Shown here in pieces: positions 1-7,998 of a stretch of DNA of 64,000 nucleotides. Origin of the DNA: Chitinophaga jiangningensis (lineage in GTDB: Bacteria; Bacteroidota; Bacteroidia; Chitinophagales; Chitinophagaceae); contig NZ_FRBL01000004.1 of the NCBI RefSeq assembly GCF_900142605.1, positions 186,001 through 250,000 on the forward strand, in the 5' to 3' direction. Each line of letters begins with the position of its first letter. The stretch's first letter is position 1. A model generated the notes under the pieces. That model searched no databases, was not told the origin of the DNA, and saw only the letters and a list, made by a program, of their open reading frames with translations. Made by a program: the position numbers and the translations under genes.

Positions 1-251
1 GTGATAAAACTATGGTAATCGGCAATAAAATTATTTTCATAGGCGAATTCGAACACTCGCTCCTCTCCTGTGGTATCGAATACGCATTTCATAAGCCCCC
101 GTTCAACGAGACCAATGTGGTGGCATATTTTTCCGCTGTGTGAGAAATGGTCATTTTTTTTGAGGTGGACTTTATGGAATCCATTGAGGAAGATAGCGGT
201 TTGTGCAGGGGTTATACCAAATAACTGGCTGATAGTTTCAGTGAGTTGCAT
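1..251 (-). CDS. Crp/Fnr-family transcriptional regulator, N-terminal part (cut by window edge)
   Basis: Reading the minus strand from the ATG at 249-251 gives an open frame to the window edge (about 83 codons). The product starts MQLTETISQLFGITP and continues with the strands of a cyclic-nucleotide-binding jelly roll, including segments LKKNDHFSHSGK and VERGLMKCVFDTTGEERVFEF. This is the usual N-terminus of Bacteroidota Crp/Fnr proteins, which commonly lack cAMP contacts. The C-terminal HTH lies outside the window, so DNA specificity cannot be judged. It is divergent from the small membrane protein that follows. Confidence 0.75.
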   Translation of the reverse strand, partial: MQLTETISQLFGITPAQTAIFLNGFHKVHLKKNDHFSHSGKICHHIGLVERGLMKCVFDTTGEERVFEFAYENNFIADYHSFI

Positions 252-317
252 AACGTGGGATTTTATGGAAAATACAAAACTTTATATAGTATCTTACAAG
301 AGATTAAATCCTTACCT

Positions 318-572
318 ATGTTACTGCAGGCTGCAATGGGAGTAGGCATCCTCTTCCCTATCCTCTATCTGATAGTATATCCGATCTGTTATTTTTTAAT
401 TAAGTTGGTGGTAATGATCGTACGAAAACTGTCAAATCAACAGCTTCCGCTTCATGATTACTGGGCAGTTCGAAAAGTTCGTGTGTTGTACACACTGATT
501 GCACTGGTGGCAGCATTCCTCGTTTGTTTTCTGATAGTAGCTTACCTTTTAGGAGATGGCTATAATACGTGA
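318..572 (+). CDS. small two-helix membrane protein, function unknown
   Basis: The 84-residue product from the ATG at 318 has two clear hydrophobic helices (about residues 8-35 and 58-80) joined by a basic loop, so an inner-membrane location is likely. The open frame extends upstream to a TTG at 246, but that would overlap the start of the divergent Crp-type gene, and the ATG at 265 is in another frame. I do not recognise the family. It ends 31 bases before the DUF2185 gene and may be co-transcribed with it. Confidence 0.5.
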   Translation: MLLQAAMGVGILFPILYLIVYPICYFLIKLVVMIVRKLSNQQLPLHDYWAVRKVRVLYTLIALVAAFLVCFLIVAYLLGDGYNT

Positions 573-603
573 TAAAATAATATCTTGCAGGCAAATTTCA
601 TAC

Positions 604-1215
604 ATGTCTGCAAGCTACTATTTACAGGATATCCGTAAGGAAGCCTCCCTCCATCCACGTCATTTCCTGGCGCCATCGCCGGAAGAAATTGCCAGTTTGC
701 AAGTGGGCAATATGGTGCGGCTGTTTTTCGTATTCAATTTTCAGACTGCAGATAATTGTCGCGCCGAAAGAATGTGGGTAGAGATTTCCGAGATCAACGG
801 CGAGACCTTCAAAGGTTATTTAACCAATCAACCGCACTATATTCAGGAGCTGCACAAAGGAGACGTTATTAGTTTTACCGGCAGCCAGATTGCTACCATC
901 CTGGTAGCACCACAGTTTGATGAAAACAAGAAAGCCATCATTACGCTGCGGGCACTGGAAAAAGGAGAAATCAACTGGGCACTGTGTGCCGAGCCTGATA
1001 ACCCGGAAGATAGCGGCTGGCAGCTGTTTCATGGGGATGAAGATGATGCCTACCTGGGTAACCCGGATCATGCCGCGCTAATCAGCCTGGCGGAAGTGCT
1101 GCACTTTGAACCGCGACTGGAATCCGTATTTGCCTCTGAACATGCAGCCTTTGAATGGGACCCGTCAATAAACGATTTTGTGGCCGTGCAGGATTTTGAT
1201 ACGCCGGAAGAATAG
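604..1215 (+). CDS. DUF2185 (Imm33-like) domain protein
   Basis: A soluble acidic protein of 203 residues. The central part (GYLTNQPHYI, then HKGDVISF) and the C-terminal part (DSGWQLFHGDEDDAYL, then a conserved aspartate-rich stretch) match the DUF2185 family, also described as Imm33 immunity proteins in polymorphic-toxin loci. No toxin gene is adjacent, so an immunity role is not supported here. The start at 604 (MSASYYLQD) is preferred over the in-frame ATG at 556 because the extra residues do not look like the family and would overlap the preceding gene. The AraC gene begins 5 bases after the stop, which suggests a two-gene operon. Confidence 0.7.
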   Translation: MSASYYLQDIRKEASLHPRHFLAPSPEEIASLQVGNMVRLFFVFNFQTADNCRAERMWVEISEINGETFKGYLTNQPHYIQELHKGDVISFTGSQIATILVAPQFDENKKAIITLRALEKGEINWALCAEPDNPEDSGWQLFHGDEDDAYLGNPDHAALISLAEVLHFEPRLESVFASEHAAFEWDPSINDFVAVQDFDTPEE

Positions 1216-1220
1216 GTATT

Positions 1221-1928
1221 ATGCCGGTAGAAATATTCAACTTAGATCAGGGCTACGCCGTGTTTTCCAACAGCAACTATCAAACACGGAAACACGCCCA
1301 TTACCTTATTGAGGTAGTATTCAGCCATACCGGCACTTTCAGCATCAGCACCGCGGCGGGGGAATTTACCGGCCTTACCAATGCTATCCTGCCGCCAAAC
1401 GTTACCCATAGCTTCGATTGCCTGCATGCTACCTGCGACCTCCTGTTCCTTGATCCGTTATCCCCGGCGGGGCGTTATTTCATGCAGGCGTTTACGTTAT
1501 ATCAGTCAAATTCCCCTGTTACCAATCACCCTGACCTGGATGCATTTCATGTGGGTGCAGGTGTGAACATCCCCTTGCTGCTGCAACGCGCAGGCACTCC
1601 TGATAACAGCCACCTGGATGAGCGTATCCGGCAGTGTTTGCGCACCATCGATGCGCTGGCCCATACCAACCACCTGACCTTAACCCAATTGTCAAAGGCC
1701 TCGTACTTATCCGAAGGGCGGCTCTCCCATCTCTTTAAAAACCAACTGGGGATATCCGTGCACCAGTATATATTATGGAAACGACTGATGATGGCTATCC
1801 TAAAATCCAGGCAAGGCAGCTCCCTCACAGCCTGCGCGCATGATGCCGGCTTCACGGACTCCTCCCATTTCACGCGGGTTTTCTATAAAATGTTTGGCAT
1901 CAAACCTTTCTTCGCATTGAAAAGTTAG
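1221..1928 (+). CDS. AraC-family transcriptional regulator
   Basis: A 235-residue one-component regulator. Residues 1-110 form a short cupin-like sensor region (HAHYLIEVVFSHTG and a proline-flanked turn near PPNVTHSF). Residues 135-235 carry the two helix-turn-helix motifs of the AraC family: LTLTQLSKASYLSEGRLSHL, then the signature region with ACAHDAGFTDSSHFTRVF and FGIKPF. The ligand and targets are unknown. It follows the DUF2185 gene by 5 bases, and the methyltransferase starts 60 bases downstream on the same strand. Confidence 0.88.
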   Translation: MPVEIFNLDQGYAVFSNSNYQTRKHAHYLIEVVFSHTGTFSISTAAGEFTGLTNAILPPNVTHSFDCLHATCDLLFLDPLSPAGRYFMQAFTLYQSNSPVTNHPDLDAFHVGAGVNIPLLLQRAGTPDNSHLDERIRQCLRTIDALAHTNHLTLTQLSKASYLSEGRLSHLFKNQLGISVHQYILWKRLMMAILKSRQGSSLTACAHDAGFTDSSHFTRVFYKMFGIKPFFALKS

Positions 1929-1988
1929 CAGGTTTGTACAATTTCCGGAAGGTGTATTGATGGATTTTTGTTGCCTAAACGCGCTGCT

Positions 1989-2675
1989 ATGGCAACACTG
2001 GAACCAGCAAAAAAGCAATTTACCCCGGCTATGGGATATCACTTCCTGACGGGATTATATGATGTTACGGTGAGTTTGACCATGCCTGAAAACCGCATCC
2101 GGCAAAGGTTAGTGACTGAACTGGCCCCGCAAAGCAGGGAGGCCATCCTTGAATTTGGGTTTGGTACCGGTCAGAACCTCATTCGCATTCATCAACGTAA
2201 CGCACACACGAACCTTCGCGGGCTCGACATCGACCCAAAAGTGAAAGCGCTGGCAGCGAAAAAGCTGGCAAAGTTCGGCCTCGACCTGCCGCTGGATCTA
2301 TACGACGGTGGCGTTTTTCCGTATGCGGATAATAGCTTTGATAAGGTGGTGAGCTCGCTGGTATTTCATCAGCTTAGTAAAGAAGGGAAGTTTGCTGCCC
2401 TCGCGGAAATACAACGGGTGCTGAAGCCGGGCGGCAGGCTGGTGATCGGGGATTGGGGCCAGCCTTCGTCCTACCGTATGCGTATGGCCTTTTACACGGT
2501 GCAGCTATTAGATGGCTTTCGTACCACTACCGATAATGTGAAAGGCCTGATGCCGGTGTACATGGAAATGCAGGGGTTTACCGATGTGCAGGAGCCGGAT
2601 TATATTGATACCTGGCTGGGCACCTATGCGTATTATACCGGTATTTGTCAGAAAGCTTCGTTGATGCGGAAGTAG
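1989..2675 (+). CDS. class I SAM-dependent methyltransferase
   Basis: The 228-residue product has a Rossmann-type methyltransferase fold. Motif I is ILEFGFGTGQNL, motif II ends in the acidic GLDIDP, and motif IV/post-I reads NSFDKVVSSLVFHQL followed by LKPGGRLVIGDWG. This order is that of the Methyltransf_11/UbiE-like group. The substrate cannot be named. The ATG at 1989 is chosen over an upstream TTG at 1968. The last 28 bases overlap, tail to tail, the end of the BamA/TamA-like remnant on the other strand. Confidence 0.87.
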   Translation: MATLEPAKKQFTPAMGYHFLTGLYDVTVSLTMPENRIRQRLVTELAPQSREAILEFGFGTGQNLIRIHQRNAHTNLRGLDIDPKVKALAAKKLAKFGLDLPLDLYDGGVFPYADNSFDKVVSSLVFHQLSKEGKFAALAEIQRVLKPGGRLVIGDWGQPSSYRMRMAFYTVQLLDGFRTTTDNVKGLMPVYMEMQGFTDVQEPDYIDTWLGTYAYYTGICQKASLMRK

Positions 2676-3055
2676 ATACCCTTATCATCCTTGCCCAGCG
2701 CGCCATCTACGCCGATATTGATATTCCTGGAACGGATGGCTTTAAAACGCACGCCTACCCCACCACCAGGCAGTACAGCACTGGACGGAGCTTCCGTAAA
2801 GGCCACCCCGAAGAAGCCTACTGCGCCCCAGCGTTTATAAAAGTTCCACCGATACTCAGCCTGTGCAGCATATACCTGATTACCGCGGTATTTACCATTG
2901 GTATAGCCGCGAATATCTTTTCCACCAATGCCGGTGATATTTACCTTATGTTTTTGGACATGTGTAGTATCATGCTGTGCCGCAGCACGGTAGCCAGCCG
3001 TTATAGCGATCTGGAAAATGATTAAAGCAGTGCCCGGTTTTATAATATCAGCCAT
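2648..3055 (-). pseudogene. BamA/TamA-like outer-membrane protein remnant with internal deletion
   Basis: The 135-residue product starts with a signal peptide (hydrophobic IIFQIAITAGYRAAAQ) and the short DTTHVQKHKVN stretch typical of the mature N-terminus of Bacteroidota surface-antigen (D15) proteins. It then jumps directly to the family's C-terminal strands: GGKDIRGYTNGKYRGNQ, QAEYRW, GGGVGVRFK and a terminal FRINEAF with C-terminal phenylalanine. Family members are usually several hundred residues, so most of the barrel is missing. The reading frame is intact across the junction, so an in-frame deletion is the simplest explanation. Too few strands remain for a monomeric barrel. Confidence 0.6.
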
Positions 3056-3093
3056 GCCGAATTAACAACCGGAAAAGCCAATTGTTGACCTGA

Positions 3094-3816
3094 CTACCAT
3101 GGCAACTCTCCTTCTTCACCGAAAAACTTACCGGTAGGGCCGTTTGCATCCAGCATGGCATATTTAGCGAGGTTGACGCAGTTTTCAGCTGCTGACTTAC
3201 CGCCACTATGGCCGTTGAAATCCGTGGAGGTCCAGCCGGGCGTTACGCAGTTGATTTTGAAGTTGCGGTCTTTGTACTCATAGGCGAGCGCCACGGTGTA
3301 CGCGTTCAGCGCTGTTTTGGATGGACCGTAGGTAATTGACTTCGCCTTATATAACAACCAATTTGGGTCCTGATGCAACGTTAGGGAAGAAAGGTCTGAG
3401 GTGATATTTTCAATGACTGCCAACTCAGATTTTTCCAGGTAAGGCAGGAAAGCCTCTGTTACTGCGATAGTGCCAAACAGGTTGGTTTCAAAAACTTCTC
3501 GTACATCCTTAATGGTTAGTGGCTGTTCCGGATTTTGGCGGCGTCCGAGGATGCCAGCGTTGTTGATCAGGATATCCAGTGTAGTTTCTTTACTGCCGAA
3601 GGTAGCGGCAGCGCGGGTAATAGACTCCTCGCTGGCGAGGTCTATTTCCAATAATGTGCTGTTGGTGAGTCCTTCCTGGTGGAGAGCATCCACCGCCTGT
3701 TGCCCGAGTGCTTTGCTTCTTGCGCCGATGTAAACAAAATAACCTTGTTGTAATAAATATTTCGCCAGTTCATAGCCTAGTCCTTTGTTTGCGCCGGTGA
3801 TCAGTACTTTTCTCAT
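3094..3816 (-). CDS. short-chain dehydrogenase/reductase (SDR)
   Basis: A 240-residue cytoplasmic NAD(P)-dependent oxidoreductase of the classical SDR type. The cofactor motif TGANKGLG is at residues 7-14, the NNAG motif follows the fourth strand, and the catalytic YGPSK (YxxxK) sits in the expected place, with PGWTSTDFNG afterwards. The arginine in IGARS after strand 2 is compatible with NADPH preference (inference). It resembles carbonyl reductase-like SDRs. The substrate is unknown. The gene stands alone on the minus strand. Confidence 0.88.
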   Translation of the reverse strand: MRKVLITGANKGLGYELAKYLLQQGYFVYIGARSKALGQQAVDALHQEGLTNSTLLEIDLASEESITRAAATFGSKETTLDILINNAGILGRRQNPEQPLTIKDVREVFETNLFGTIAVTEAFLPYLEKSELAVIENITSDLSSLTLHQDPNWLLYKAKSITYGPSKTALNAYTVALAYEYKDRNFKINCVTPGWTSTDFNGHSGGKSAAENCVNLAKYAMLDANGPTGKFFGEEGELPW

Positions 3817-3922
3817 CTTGAATGTATTTAGTAGTACAAAATTACGGATGGATGGAGGATGGGAGGTTTGGTGAGCGGATCAAAATGGTTTGTTGAGAAG
3901 GTCATGCTGGGATCAAACGTTT

Positions 3923-3965
3923 AAAAAGCTTCGATCAACACCTATTCAGGTCCGACCGAAGCTTT
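3923..3965 (-). terminator. rho-independent terminator of the lipoprotein gene
   Basis: On the minus strand a 12-bp stem (one G-T pair) encloses a second small stem-loop (ACCT/AGGT) and is followed by five T. It lies 29 bases downstream of the stop codon of the lipoprotein gene. Confidence 0.75.
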
Positions 3966-3993
3966 AATATATTTCGTAGTGGGGTAACAGTTA

Positions 3994-4530
3994 CTATCTC
4001 CCCCAGTTTACCTCAATATCATTTTTTTCAGCGTATACTTTTCCTTTCTGGTAGAGTGCATCCAGTTGCTGATATACTTTAGGCGCATAGTTCTGTTCAA
4101 TTTTAGTGAGGATAGCCGCCTTTTCTTCGGCGGACCCTTTTGTATCACAGAGCTTAGCATATTGCATGTACTCATTTTTGTACACCGGTATTACCATTTC
4201 GAAAAGGGCGATCGAATTTTCCTTGATAGCTTTTGTTTCGTCATCATTGGCGGACAACTTTTTAATGTTTTCCAGCGCGCGTTCTGAAGTCAGTATCTTC
4301 ATCTTGACTACTTCCTGTGCTTCGTCTCCTTTCTTTTTGCTGGATGGAATATCCGGATACTCAATCGTATTCTGTTCAAGTGTTCTACCAAATGATTTCG
4401 GATCAAAATCGTTTACCAGGTTGGTGTTTAATACTGCCTGCTCAAAAAAATGCTGCGGTGATTCGGGTGCGCAAGCAGCGAGGAATAATACGAATACGCC
4501 AATACAGAGCAGGTTCCAATGTTTTTGCAT
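3994..4530 (-). CDS. lipoprotein, function unknown
   Basis: The 178-residue product begins with a lipoprotein signal (hydrophobic CIGVFVLFL, lipobox LAAC with cysteine near residue 20), so it should be membrane-anchored and periplasm- or surface-facing. The mature part is helical and charged (for example PSSKKKGDEAQEVVK and KGSAEEKAAILTKIEQ), with no enzyme motif. It is a single gene, flanked by terminators on both sides. Confidence 0.72.
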   Translation of the reverse strand: MQKHWNLLCIGVFVLFLAACAPESPQHFFEQAVLNTNLVNDFDPKSFGRTLEQNTIEYPDIPSSKKKGDEAQEVVKMKILTSERALENIKKLSANDDETKAIKENSIALFEMVIPVYKNEYMQYAKLCDTKGSAEEKAAILTKIEQNYAPKVYQQLDALYQKGKVYAEKNDIEVNWGR

Positions 4531-4596
4531 AGAAAATAAACTGATTAAAATTTGGGTTAATGAAGCGGCAAAGATAGGGAGGATTTTTGTCTCATC

Positions 4597-4630
4597 AAAA
4601 AGCAGGTGACCCTCCCGGCATCACCTGCTT
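4597..4630 (-). terminator. rho-independent terminator of the EF-G gene
   Basis: A perfect 10-bp stem (arms 4600-4609 and 4621-4630) followed on the minus strand by a short T run, starting 10 bases after the EF-G stop codon. Confidence 0.8.
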
Positions 4631-4640
4631 CTACACAATA

Positions 4641-6677
4641 CTACGCTACCACGCTTGCGGGAGCTACCTGGTAATCATAAAAAGTTACCGAAGCAGCGGC
4701 CCTTCCGGACGACAACGTTCTCAACGCCGTTATATAACCGAATAATTCCGCAAGGGGAACTTCCGCTTTAATGACCTGCGCATTTCCCTTCATTTCAATG
4801 TGGCGGATCACACCGCGGCGCCTGTTCAGGTCCCCGGTGATGGCACCGGTAAATTCTTCCGGCAATGTTACTTCCACCTGCATAACAGGTTCCAACAGTT
4901 TTGGCCTGGCTAATACAGCCACACTCCTGAATCCTAACACCGCTACGTGTTCAAAGTCGAGTGCATGGGAATCCTTTTCGTGTATGCTACCATCAAACAG
5001 TCGTACCCGCATGCTTTGCAACGGATACCCTGCCAGCACGCCAGCTTTCATGGCTGTTTCAAAGCCTTTCTGCACCGAAGGAATAAATGCCGCCGGGATA
5101 GCACCACCCCTGATTTCGTTGATGAATTCCAGTCCGGGCATACCATCTTTACGGGGTCCTATTTCAAACTCGATAGCAGCAAAGCTACCGGAGCCGCCGT
5201 TCTGCTTTTTGTAAACTTCCTTGTGCGTAACAGCAGCTGTGAACAGTTCCTTGTAGGCAATCTGTGGTTGTCCTTTGTTCACGTCCAGCTGGTATTGCGT
5301 GGCCATTTTTTCCAGGACTACTTCCAGGTGCAGCTCTCCCATTCCTTTCAGGATGGTTTGTCCGGACACCTCATCCACACTGACCTGTAAAGTAGGATCT
5401 TCGTCTGCCAGTCGCGCCAGCACCTCACCCAGCCGGTTCGCATCTTTTGCCAGCCTGGGCTCAATGGCGTAACCGATCATCGGTTCGGGAAAGCTGATTT
5501 TTTCAAGCGTGAGCGGTTGATCACCGGCAGATAAAGTATCACCGGTACGCACATCCTTCAGGCCCACGATCGCACCGATGTCTCCTGCTTCAATGGTTTC
5601 TACCGGTTCATATTTATCGGACATGATGCGGAGCAGGCGGCTGATACGTACCCGTTTACCGGTGCGACTATTCCAAACGGTATCGCCTGCACGCAGCATA
5701 CCGGTATATACTCTGACGAGCGTTAATTTACCCGCATAATCATCTGCCATGATTTTAAAGGCCAGGGCAGCAAGCGGACTATCCGTACTTACCCTCAGCT
5801 CCTGTTCAGGATCGGCCACATGAATGGTGGCCATATCTTCCGGAGCCGGCAGATAATCGACCACTGCATCCAGCAGGGGTTGCACCCCTTTGTTGCGATA
5901 AGCCGCAGCGGCCAGCACCGGGATAACAGCACCTGTTAAAGTAGCCTTGCGTATGGCATTACGTAGGTCCGATACCGTTATACTTTCCGGATCATCGGTA
6001 TACTTTTCGAAGATCATTTCATCTGCCATGGATAATTCTTCCAGGAGTGTTTGTCGCGCCTGTTGGGCAGCGGACAGCAGTCCCGCAGGAATATCCGTAA
6101 TACCGAACTGTTTGCCATCATCGCTATTCCAGACTAATGCCTCCATATTCACCAGGTCGATCACACCCTGGAAATCGTCTTCAGCGCCTATCGGGATTTG
6201 CACCGGTACGGTATTAGCTTTCAGCACATTGCGTACTTCGTTTAATACACGTTGAAAGTCGGCCCCCTGCCGGTCCATTTTATTGATCAGCACAATACGT
6301 GGCACGTTATATTTGTCCGCCTGGCGCCATACCGTTTCAGATTGCGGCTGTACGCCTGATTTGGCACAAAATACCACTACCCCGCCATCGAGCACGCGTA
6401 GCGATCTTTCCACCTCAGCGGTAAAATCCACGTGGCCGGGAGTATCGATAATATTGATCTGATGATCTTTCCAGTAAGTGGTGATGGCCGCAGAAGAGAT
6501 GGTGATACCTCGTTTTTCTTCCTGCGGATCACTGTCCATCACGGTGTTTCCTTCATCTACACTTCCTAATTTATGCGTAAGGCCGGTATAATACAGCATG
6601 CGTTCAGTGACAGTGGTTTTACCTGCATCTACATGGGCCATGATTCCAATATTTCTGTTTCGGGTTAAGCGTTTCAT
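4641..6677 (-). CDS. fusA: translation elongation factor G paralogue
   Basis: A 678-residue GTPase that moves tRNA-mRNA through the ribosome or acts in ribosome rescue or recycling. G1 AHVDAGKTT is at 14-22, the switch region has EEKRGITISS, G3 DTPGH is at 78-82 and G4 NKMD at 132-135. Domains II-V follow in EF-G order, with GGSGSF and GGAIPAAFIP in domain IV and LLEPVMQVEVTLPEE plus GDLNRRRG in domain V. It is close to normal length but has no rpsL, rpsG or tuf beside it, so it is probably a second EF-G, as many Bacteroidota have. The C-terminal motif reads RTLSSGRA where EF-G usually has a TQGR-type sequence. It is not TetQ/TetM-like. Its leader holds a short ORF and a terminator. Confidence 0.9.
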   Translation of the reverse strand: MKRLTRNRNIGIMAHVDAGKTTVTERMLYYTGLTHKLGSVDEGNTVMDSDPQEEKRGITISSAAITTYWKDHQINIIDTPGHVDFTAEVERSLRVLDGGVVVFCAKSGVQPQSETVWRQADKYNVPRIVLINKMDRQGADFQRVLNEVRNVLKANTVPVQIPIGAEDDFQGVIDLVNMEALVWNSDDGKQFGITDIPAGLLSAAQQARQTLLEELSMADEMIFEKYTDDPESITVSDLRNAIRKATLTGAVIPVLAAAAYRNKGVQPLLDAVVDYLPAPEDMATIHVADPEQELRVSTDSPLAALAFKIMADDYAGKLTLVRVYTGMLRAGDTVWNSRTGKRVRISRLLRIMSDKYEPVETIEAGDIGAIVGLKDVRTGDTLSAGDQPLTLEKISFPEPMIGYAIEPRLAKDANRLGEVLARLADEDPTLQVSVDEVSGQTILKGMGELHLEVVLEKMATQYQLDVNKGQPQIAYKELFTAAVTHKEVYKKQNGGSGSFAAIEFEIGPRKDGMPGLEFINEIRGGAIPAAFIPSVQKGFETAMKAGVLAGYPLQSMRVRLFDGSIHEKDSHALDFEHVAVLGFRSVAVLARPKLLEPVMQVEVTLPEEFTGAITGDLNRRRGVIRHIEMKGNAQVIKAEVPLAELFGYITALRTLSSGRAAASVTFYDYQVAPASVVA

Positions 6678-6692
6678 AAAAATGTATTAAAT

Positions 6693-6725
6693 AAAAAAAG
6701 CGCCTGCGTTTGGTAACGGAGGCGC
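6693..6725 (-). terminator. terminator hairpin in the EF-G leader (attenuator)
   Basis: On the minus strand a 10-bp stem with one mismatch and a 4-base loop (6700-6725) is followed directly by seven T (6693-6699). It ends only 15 bases before the EF-G start codon, so transcripts from any promoter upstream of the short ORF at 6750-6806 must pass it. The left arm and loop contain GTTACC (6712-6717), which is complementary to GGTAAC at the end of the leader ORF. Confidence 0.8.
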
Positions 6726-6749
6726 TGCGAATAAGCAAATGCGATCCTG

Positions 6750-6806
6750 TTACCGGAGCGGTTCGGTAATTACGATAATCAAAGTTTTAATGATCAGGTG
6801 CATCAT
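6750..6806 (-). CDS. putative leader peptide controlling the EF-G paralogue
   Basis: An 18-codon ORF on the minus strand encodes MMHLIIKTLIIVITEPLR and ends 72 bases before the EF-G start. Its last codons form a hairpin (P1: TTACCG at 6764-6769 with CGGTAA at 6750-6755). The right arm of P1, GGTAAC, can pair instead with GTTACC in the terminator. A ribosome pausing on the Ile-Thr-Glu codons would open P1, free GGTAAC and disrupt the terminator, which is the classic attenuation layout. Translation and pausing are inferences. I know no described leader with this sequence. Confidence 0.6.
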   Translation of the reverse strand: MMHLIIKTLIIVITEPLR

Positions 6807-7157
6807 ACAGTTGAAAAAATTTGTTTAACAAATGGGATTGAATAAATAGGGGAAACAGCGGATTACTCCATGCCGGGCATGGTCATCGCATTTAAATAAA
6901 TTAAAAATGGAATGGGGAGTAATCATCAATCATACTGGGTGCAAGGCTGCCTCCCCGTCTTAAATTAAGACGATACAGGTGCTTGCAATTACTGCCCTGA
7001 TGACAGTAGCTGCGTTCAACGCTGTACGGTATGTGATGTTTGTTTTCATTGTAGTGAATTTGACGCCGCAAAGATATGAACATTTTTGATAAATACAAAA
7101 CAAAGCAAGGTAGCGTCAGGTATTTCCAGTACATTCAATTTCCATAAAACACCATTC
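6807..7157. other. 351-bp divergent intergenic region: EF-G leader upstream part and esterase promoter region
   Basis: No conserved gene is visible. On the minus strand 6960-7049 is a 29-codon ORF (MKTNITYRTALNAATVIRAV...) that could be a second short peptide, with no independent support. At 6868-6882 there is a perfect short hairpin (CCATGC/GCATGG) without a T run. The minus-strand promoter for the EF-G transcript should lie here, but I found no box close enough to TAnnTTTG to place it. Confidence 0.4.
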
Positions 7158-7997
7158 ATGACTCGATTTCTGCAAGTACTTTTTATCATTATTTGCTTGC
7201 GCGCAAATGTATCAGCGCAAATCAACAGCCAACCTATTACAATCGGACAGACGGCCACTTTATGGTCCGACATCCTGCAGGAAAACCGACACATTAATAT
7301 TTACCTGCCGGAGGGATATAATGCAGCTGACACGGTGCGCTATCCGGTGATTTTTGTGCTGGATGGCGGCATGGAGGAAGACTTCTTCCACCTTGCCGGC
7401 ATTGTGCGGTATAATACACAACCCTGGATTGCCCGTTTTCCAAGGTCCATAGTAGTAGGCATTGAAAATACTAACCGCCGCCGCGATTTCACCTTTGCGG
7501 TGCCTAATACCGACTTTATTGAAAAGGCCGGGTTTAAGAAGACCAACTTCCCGCAGTATGGGCAATCAGCCAAATATATCGGCTTTCTTGAGAAGGAGTT
7601 GCAGCCCTGGCTTAGCAAAAATTTCCGTGTTAGTGAACAAAGAACGGTGATTGGAGAGTCGCTTGCAGGGCTGCTGGCATCGGAAATACTGCTGCGGCAT
7701 CCGCAGTTGTTTTCCACTTATATTATTATCAGTCCGAGCCTGTGGTGGGATGATGAATCACTACTGAAAACAGCGGTAAACGTAACGCCTGCGCGTGTTT
7801 ACATTGGTGCACCCAATAAGGCGGAAGATAAGCGCATGTATGAAGATGCCGTGAAGTTATATGATCATATAAAAGCTGCAAAAAATATCGAGGCGGTGTT
7901 CGACTATCTGCCGGAGGAGTTGCACAGTACGGTGATACACCAGGCCGTGTACAATGCCTTCAAAAAATTGTATCCTAAAACAGCCCTTTCACAATAG
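7158..7997 (+). CDS. secreted alpha/beta-hydrolase, esterase D/Fes-like family
   Basis: A 279-residue protein with a cleavable signal peptide (VLFIIICLRANVSAQ). The body matches the putative-esterase family (enterochelin esterase, esterase D): RHINIYLPEGY, YPVIFVLDGG, then the nucleophile elbow GESLAG and a late histidine in ELHSTVIH. Likely location is the periplasm. The ester substrate is unknown. The start at 7158 is chosen because it places the signal sequence at the N-terminus; upstream in-frame codons lack such a feature. It converges on nudK with one base between stops. Confidence 0.82.
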   Translation: MTRFLQVLFIIICLRANVSAQINSQPITIGQTATLWSDILQENRHINIYLPEGYNAADTVRYPVIFVLDGGMEEDFFHLAGIVRYNTQPWIARFPRSIVVGIENTNRRRDFTFAVPNTDFIEKAGFKKTNFPQYGQSAKYIGFLEKELQPWLSKNFRVSEQRTVIGESLAGLLASEILLRHPQLFSTYIIISPSLWWDDESLLKTAVNVTPARVYIGAPNKAEDKRMYEDAVKLYDHIKAAKNIEAVFDYLPEELHSTVIHQAVYNAFKKLYPKTALSQ

Positions 7998-7998
7998 C

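Noticed and set aside
4106..4609. A 167-codon plus-strand frame opposite the lipoprotein gene
   Set aside because: The minus strand has a lipoprotein signal, a terminator and a plausible start; the plus-strand product is rich in Ser/Cys/Phe and has no family.
4641..6677. Tetracycline-resistance ribosomal protection protein (TetQ/TetM type)
   Set aside because: The switch and domain IV sequences (RGITISS, PQSETVWRQADKY, GGAIPAAFIP) follow EF-G and not TetQ.
6787..6806. TGATCAGGTGCATCA-like sequence near the EF-G leader as a further regulon operator
   Set aside because: The two half-sites are 9 bases apart, not 6, so it does not fit the Crp/Fnr-type spacing and lies inside the leader ORF.
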